From the NCBI GenBank assembly GCA_017457865.1, contig JAFTGN010000075.1, forward strand, positions 1 through 64,000: a stretch of DNA of 64,000 nucleotides, given 5' to 3'. A program made the translations under genes and the position numbers. Of this stretch, positions 60,794 to 64,000 are shown piece after piece (position 1 is the stretch's first letter; each line of letters opens with the position of its first letter). This stretch comes from Lachnospiraceae bacterium (GTDB taxonomy: Bacteria > Bacillota > Clostridia > Lachnospirales > Lachnospiraceae). The notes beneath the pieces were generated by a model. That model ran no database searches and was not told where the DNA came from. It saw only the letters and a list, made by a program, of their open reading frames with translations.

Positions 60794-61960
60794 TCACTCT
60801 GTTCCATAAATCCGTTCCCGAATGCCGTGTATATTGGCTTCAAAGTCAATCCCCAGCACTTCCTGTCCATTGACCATCTCATCCCACCAGGTACCATCCA
60901 TAGGAACACGATTCTGCTCCACCTCATATCCCATATAAAAAATGCTCGTTAATATCATCATGGTCATGCGATGCTCTTTCACATTTGTGGTAATCTGCGG
61001 TAAAACCTGATCCAATAATATAAGCAAAGATTTTGGACGAATATTTTTGGCATTTGCCATGACACCCTGTAAGATCTCTCGCTGCCTTTCTGTCCGCTGA
61101 AAATCCGTTCCGATATACCGGATACGGGCATAGCTGAGTGCCTGTTTTCCATTTAACAACTGGGGGCCGGTCTCTGTCAGATATCCATCGCCTTCCGCCG
61201 CACCAAGCAGAGCATTGATTTCATTCAAATATCCATTGACATAATTCCGCTCTCCCTCATCTACATCGATCACTACACCGCCCACTGCATCTACAATATC
61301 TACAAAACTGTAAAAATCCACCTTTGCATAAGAATCAATGGCCAGTTTAAAATTCTGCTCTATGGTCTGAATCAGCAAAGCTGCACCACCATATTGATAA
61401 GCCGCATTCAGCCTGTGTGCCCCATAGCCGGGAATCTCCACATAGCTATCACGCAAAATAGATGTCATCACAATCTTGTGTTTCTTGGGATTGATAGACA
61501 ATACAATCATCGTATCAGAACGCTCTGTATCTCCAGAATGCCGTTCATCTGTCCCGATCAAAAGCAGATTGGTCACGCCCCGTTCATAATACACATCACT
61601 GCCACGTACATAATCCGTCTCATACGGCTGGTAATTCATCTTTGCCACATAATACCGTACCCCCGCATAGGCAATACCGAATATGACCAATAAAATCACC
61701 AACACGGTACACAAAATTCTACGCACTATATGTTTTTTCTTTGGCATAGAAGCCGGTTTCCCCGGTACTTTTTCACTGTAAGGCACCGCAGAATAAGGCG
61801 GCTTGGAATACAAACTCTGTCCGTTTTGCGTTCTTCGGTTCTGTTCTGATAAAACTGCCCGCTGCCCCGATGTAACCGGCCTGCCAAAATCCTTTGGCAA
61901 CAAATCCACATCCACTTCCCTGTAACGGTCTTTTGTCACTTCTCTTTTTCTCCTGTCCAT
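60794..61960 (-). CDS. LytR-CpsA-Psr (LCP) family wall-polymer ligase, second copy
   Basis: 388 residues. A long basic cytoplasmic N-terminus (about 80 residues), TM near 82 to 102, then the LCP domain: NLLLIGTDER, ERSDTMIVLSIN, IVMTSILRDSYVEIP, LSYARIRYIGTDFQRTERQRE. GAGGGGG precedes the ATG. About 40 percent like the protein at 55184 by eye in the core; the two flank the exporter and transferase genes, which supports a shared polymer pathway. Confidence 0.92.
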   Translation of the reverse strand: MDRRKREVTKDRYREVDVDLLPKDFGRPVTSGQRAVLSEQNRRTQNGQSLYSKPPYSAVPYSEKVPGKPASMPKKKHIVRRILCTVLVILLVIFGIAYAGVRYYVAKMNYQPYETDYVRGSDVYYERGVTNLLLIGTDERHSGDTERSDTMIVLSINPKKHKIVMTSILRDSYVEIPGYGAHRLNAAYQYGGAALLIQTIEQNFKLAIDSYAKVDFYSFVDIVDAVGGVVIDVDEGERNYVNGYLNEINALLGAAEGDGYLTETGPQLLNGKQALSYARIRYIGTDFQRTERQREILQGVMANAKNIRPKSLLILLDQVLPQITTNVKEHRMTMMILTSIFYMGYEVEQNRVPMDGTWWDEMVNGQEVLGIDFEANIHGIRERIYGTE

Positions 61961-61995
61961 ATGCTTCCCCCTCTCTTTATGCCGCTCTATTCATG

Positions 61996-62054
61996 AAAAG
62001 AGAACCCACTGCTACACTGCCACTTGCATGTCTTCTGTACAGAGGGTTCTCTTT
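61996..62054 (-). terminator. Terminator after the sugar transferase gene
   Basis: AAAGAGAACCC pairs with GGGTTCTCTTT over 11 base pairs, with a long loop containing CTGTACAG; T-run TTTTCATG follows on the minus strand. Confidence 0.65.
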
Positions 62055-62141
62055 CTAATCTGATTATATACTTTTCGTAACTGTTTAATATTTTCACAGT
62101 TATTACTTCTTTTATGTAGTCATACTCTCCTGACAATCGCC

Positions 62142-63557
62142 TTATCTGGAACCAACTTTCCCAAAGACAACTGCCACAGTTTTAAACAAAATCTTAAAAT
62201 CTAATGCCAGCGACCAGTTGTCAATATAAGACAAATCCAAACGTACCACTTCCTCAAAATCCTCGATGTCACTTCGTCCGCTGACCTGCCACATCCCTGT
62301 GATACCCGGTTTCATCATCAGACGGCGCTTATGGTAGATCTCATACTGGTTGAACTCGTCTACTGTAGGTGGTCTGGTTCCTACCAAACTCATATCACCT
62401 TTTAATACATTGAAAAACTGTGGAAACTCATCAATGCTGGTGGAACGAATGAATTTGCCAATCTTTGTAATGCGAGGATCATCTGTCATCTTGAACATCA
62501 ATCCCTTCATCTCATTCTGCGCCATCAATTCTTTCTTTCGCTCCTCTGCATCCATGTACATAGAGCGCATTTTATAAATGCTGAAAATCTTGCCATTCCG
62601 TCCCACACGCTGCTGCTTGAACAAAATTGGTCCTGGGGATTCCAACTTGATCAGCGGTCCAAAAATCAACAACAGAATGGCAGCGACCACACATCCCACA
62701 AGACCGCCTATGATGTCAATCAGACGCTTCACAATCATCTTCTCACTGTCAAAAGATGCAGTGGTAAAGGAAATAACCGGATAACCACCTACCATCTCTA
62801 CCTTCTGGTTAAACTCCTCAAACCCATCAATCAGATTTGCAATGACATGTACTGTCACGCCCATCTTCTCAAACTGCTCGATGTAAGGATGTAAAGAGTG
62901 TCCGGTGCGGTAGGAAATATGGAAAAATACTTCATCCACATGTGCCTGCTTGGCATAATCAAACATGTCCTCATAACTTGCCACTACAGGTACACCACAA
63001 ATTTTTTCTCCCTGCTTGTTGTCATCTACCAGTGCAATATATGTAATCTTATTCTCCCAGTTTCCACTGTTATTGAAATGAGACACCACCTTCTCTGCGC
63101 GGTCATGGGTGGTAATCAGCATCACACAATTGCTGTGTTTGGCATAATATTTACGTAAATATTGTTTCACCCACATACGAATGCCATATCCAATCAGCAC
63201 ATTCAAAATCAGTGTAACTGCAAATACACTTCTGGAAAACTGTGCAGATGTCTTCGTTAAATACAATACAAATGTCAGTAACACTGCCAAGACAATATTA
63301 TACTTAATCACATTTAGCAGTTCTTCTATTGCAGAGCGCTGCAAAAAATATGCGTTTAAGCTGAAAATAAAGAAAATCAGCATGAATGTCACCAGCAGAA
63401 ATCCCAGGTTGATGATCAGATTTCTATGGGTATAGCTCCATAGTTTCCCTACAAACCGCAACCCCAGATAGGATCCCATTAAGTAACTAATAAATAAACT
63501 TACAATATCTGCCAGGCACACCACAAGATTGACATATTTTTCTTTTCTCTGTACCAT
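62142..63557 (-). CDS. Polyprenyl-phosphate sugar phosphotransferase (WbaP/WcaJ type)
   Basis: 471 residues from the ATG at 63557 (GGAGGTC upstream). Four N-terminal TMs, a Rossmann-like middle domain (about 140 to 260), a TM near 280 to 305 and the catalytic domain: KRLIDIIGGLVGCV, ESPGPILFKQQRVGRNGKIF, YKMRSMYMDAEERKKELM and SLVGTRPPTVDEFNQY, KPGITGMWQVSGRSD. It transfers a sugar-1-phosphate to undecaprenyl phosphate, the first step of capsule or wall-polymer repeat synthesis. Strong promoter at 63645-63673. Confidence 0.95.
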   Translation of the reverse strand: MVQRKEKYVNLVVCLADIVSLFISYLMGSYLGLRFVGKLWSYTHRNLIINLGFLLVTFMLIFFIFSLNAYFLQRSAIEELLNVIKYNIVLAVLLTFVLYLTKTSAQFSRSVFAVTLILNVLIGYGIRMWVKQYLRKYYAKHSNCVMLITTHDRAEKVVSHFNNSGNWENKITYIALVDDNKQGEKICGVPVVASYEDMFDYAKQAHVDEVFFHISYRTGHSLHPYIEQFEKMGVTVHVIANLIDGFEEFNQKVEMVGGYPVISFTTASFDSEKMIVKRLIDIIGGLVGCVVAAILLLIFGPLIKLESPGPILFKQQRVGRNGKIFSIYKMRSMYMDAEERKKELMAQNEMKGLMFKMTDDPRITKIGKFIRSTSIDEFPQFFNVLKGDMSLVGTRPPTVDEFNQYEIYHKRRLMMKPGITGMWQVSGRSDIEDFEEVVRLDLSYIDNWSLALDFKILFKTVAVVFGKVGSR

Positions 63558-63644
63558 TGCGGACCTCCATCTCTTGAACAAGAATCAAAAACAGCGGTAT
63601 ACGCAAAAAAACGTAGATTTACCCCTGCATTAAATCTCCCTTAG

Positions 63645-63673
63645 ATTATACTATCAAATTTCGCAATATTCAA
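63645..63673 (-). promoter_or_regulatory. Promoter of the sugar transferase gene
   Basis: Minus strand: -35 TTGAAT, 17-base spacer, -10 TATAAT, about 85 bases before the ATG. Just upstream (63719-63740) ATGTACAGTA is repeated in tandem, a possible binding site. The 316-base gap to aroC otherwise holds only the aroC promoter. Confidence 0.7.
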
Positions 63674-63813
63674 CCCATTTATAAAAATTGTAAAAAAAAC
63701 ATAAATTTTCTAATTTTTATGTACAGTAATGTACAGTATTTGACAAACCGGAATCGAATTCTGTAACGGAATTTTTTCATATAATAAGGTTTTCTTATCA
63801 CACAAGAAACTAT

Positions 63814-63842
63814 TTGTATTTTCTGTCACTGTCCTTTATAAT
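63814..63842 (+). promoter_or_regulatory. Promoter of aroC
   Basis: -35 TTGTAT, 17-base spacer, -10 TATAAT, 31 bases before the aroC ATG. Confidence 0.65.
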
Positions 63843-63873
63843 GTGTATTAGTAAAACAGAATGGAGGATTACT

Positions 63874-64000
63874 ATGTCAGGTTCATCTTTTGGCACTATT
63901 TTTCGTATGACCACCTGGGGAGAATCTCATGGACCAGGAATCGGTGTAGTGGTAGACGGCTGTCCTGCCGGACTCCCTTTGACAAAAGAAGACATTCAGC
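63874..64000 (+). CDS. aroC: Chorismate synthase, N-terminal part (cut by window edge)
   Basis: The plus-strand frame from the ATG at 63874 reads [20 protein letters not shown] and then [20 protein letters not shown] to the right edge. GESHG with GxVVDGxPAG is the chorismate synthase signature. GGAGG precedes the ATG. It forms chorismate from EPSP using reduced FMN. Only the first 42 codons are in the window. Confidence 0.95.
   Translation, partial: MSGSSFGTIFRMTTWGESHGPGIGVVVDGCPAGLPLTKEDIQ

Overview
The window looks like a chromosomal segment of a Gram-positive, low-to-mid GC anaerobe of the Clostridia, most probably a gut Lachnospiraceae. This rests on the strong AGGAGG-type ribosome binding sites, class D sortase, LCP proteins, a YmxH/YlmC sporulation-type protein, the comEA / two-component / GerMN / comEC / holA gene order, and the Clostridia-like protein sequences. 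The species cannot be fixed from the sequence alone. Most genes lie on the minus strand. No rRNA, tRNA, CRISPR array, prophage or transposase gene was recognised.

Layout. (1) 1-6669, minus: an operon-like string comEA, OmpR-type regulator, histidine kinase, GerMN lipoprotein, comEC and the start of holA (runs off the left edge). (2) 6769-9661, minus: a small DMT-type membrane protein, then a three-gene sortase locus (candidate substrate, class D sortase, membrane protein) behind a strong promoter and a structured leader. (3) 9882-15115, minus: a BmpA/PnrA-type nucleoside ABC importer. (4) 15324-19178, minus: SanA/YdcF protein, a PEP-synthase-like phosphotransferase lacking the PEP/pyruvate barrel, and a gamma-glutamyl hydrolase; this pair resembles the glutamine-kinase chemistry of Campylobacter phosphoramidate synthesis. 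(5) 19287-25655: arginine biosynthesis, argCJBD on minus and argG on plus, with a shared regulatory region rich in ArgR-like inverted repeats; argH lies apart at 49195. (6) 25806-35457, minus: alpha-amylase, methyltransferase, efp, yqeG, nrdR, MATE exporter, DUF2441, AAA-ATPase/nuclease-like protein, a decayed HAD gene and a LURP-one protein. (7) 35607-40112: an accessory-looking stretch with a PIN toxin pair, a chimeric ORF that seems to join the start of a CO dehydrogenase gene to the end of an ABC ATPase gene, two secreted/membrane proteins sharing an N-terminal domain, a 5'-truncated HigA and ylmC. (8) 40402-45530, minus: a very long RND exporter with a coiled-coil insert, and a cell-wall amidase. 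(9) 45898-63557: cell-envelope genes, including a GtcA / YfhO / CsbB-like glycosylation set (split by argH), glmS, glmM, two LCP ligases, a Wzm/Wzt-type ABC exporter, a DUF4422 glycosyltransferase, a nucleotidyltransferase and a polyprenyl-phosphate sugar transferase. (10) The start of aroC runs off the right edge.

The most unusual feature is a dispersed family of long, imperfectly palindromic elements (215 to 311 bp) with 17-bp terminal inverted repeats (TAGGCAATTGCGAAACT-like). Three copies have 10- or 11-bp flanking direct repeats, as expected of MITEs moved by a transposase in trans. Four full copies and two fragments are present. Two sit inside operons (bmpA / ATPase and argJ / argB). 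The central hairpin is kept with compensatory changes between subfamilies.
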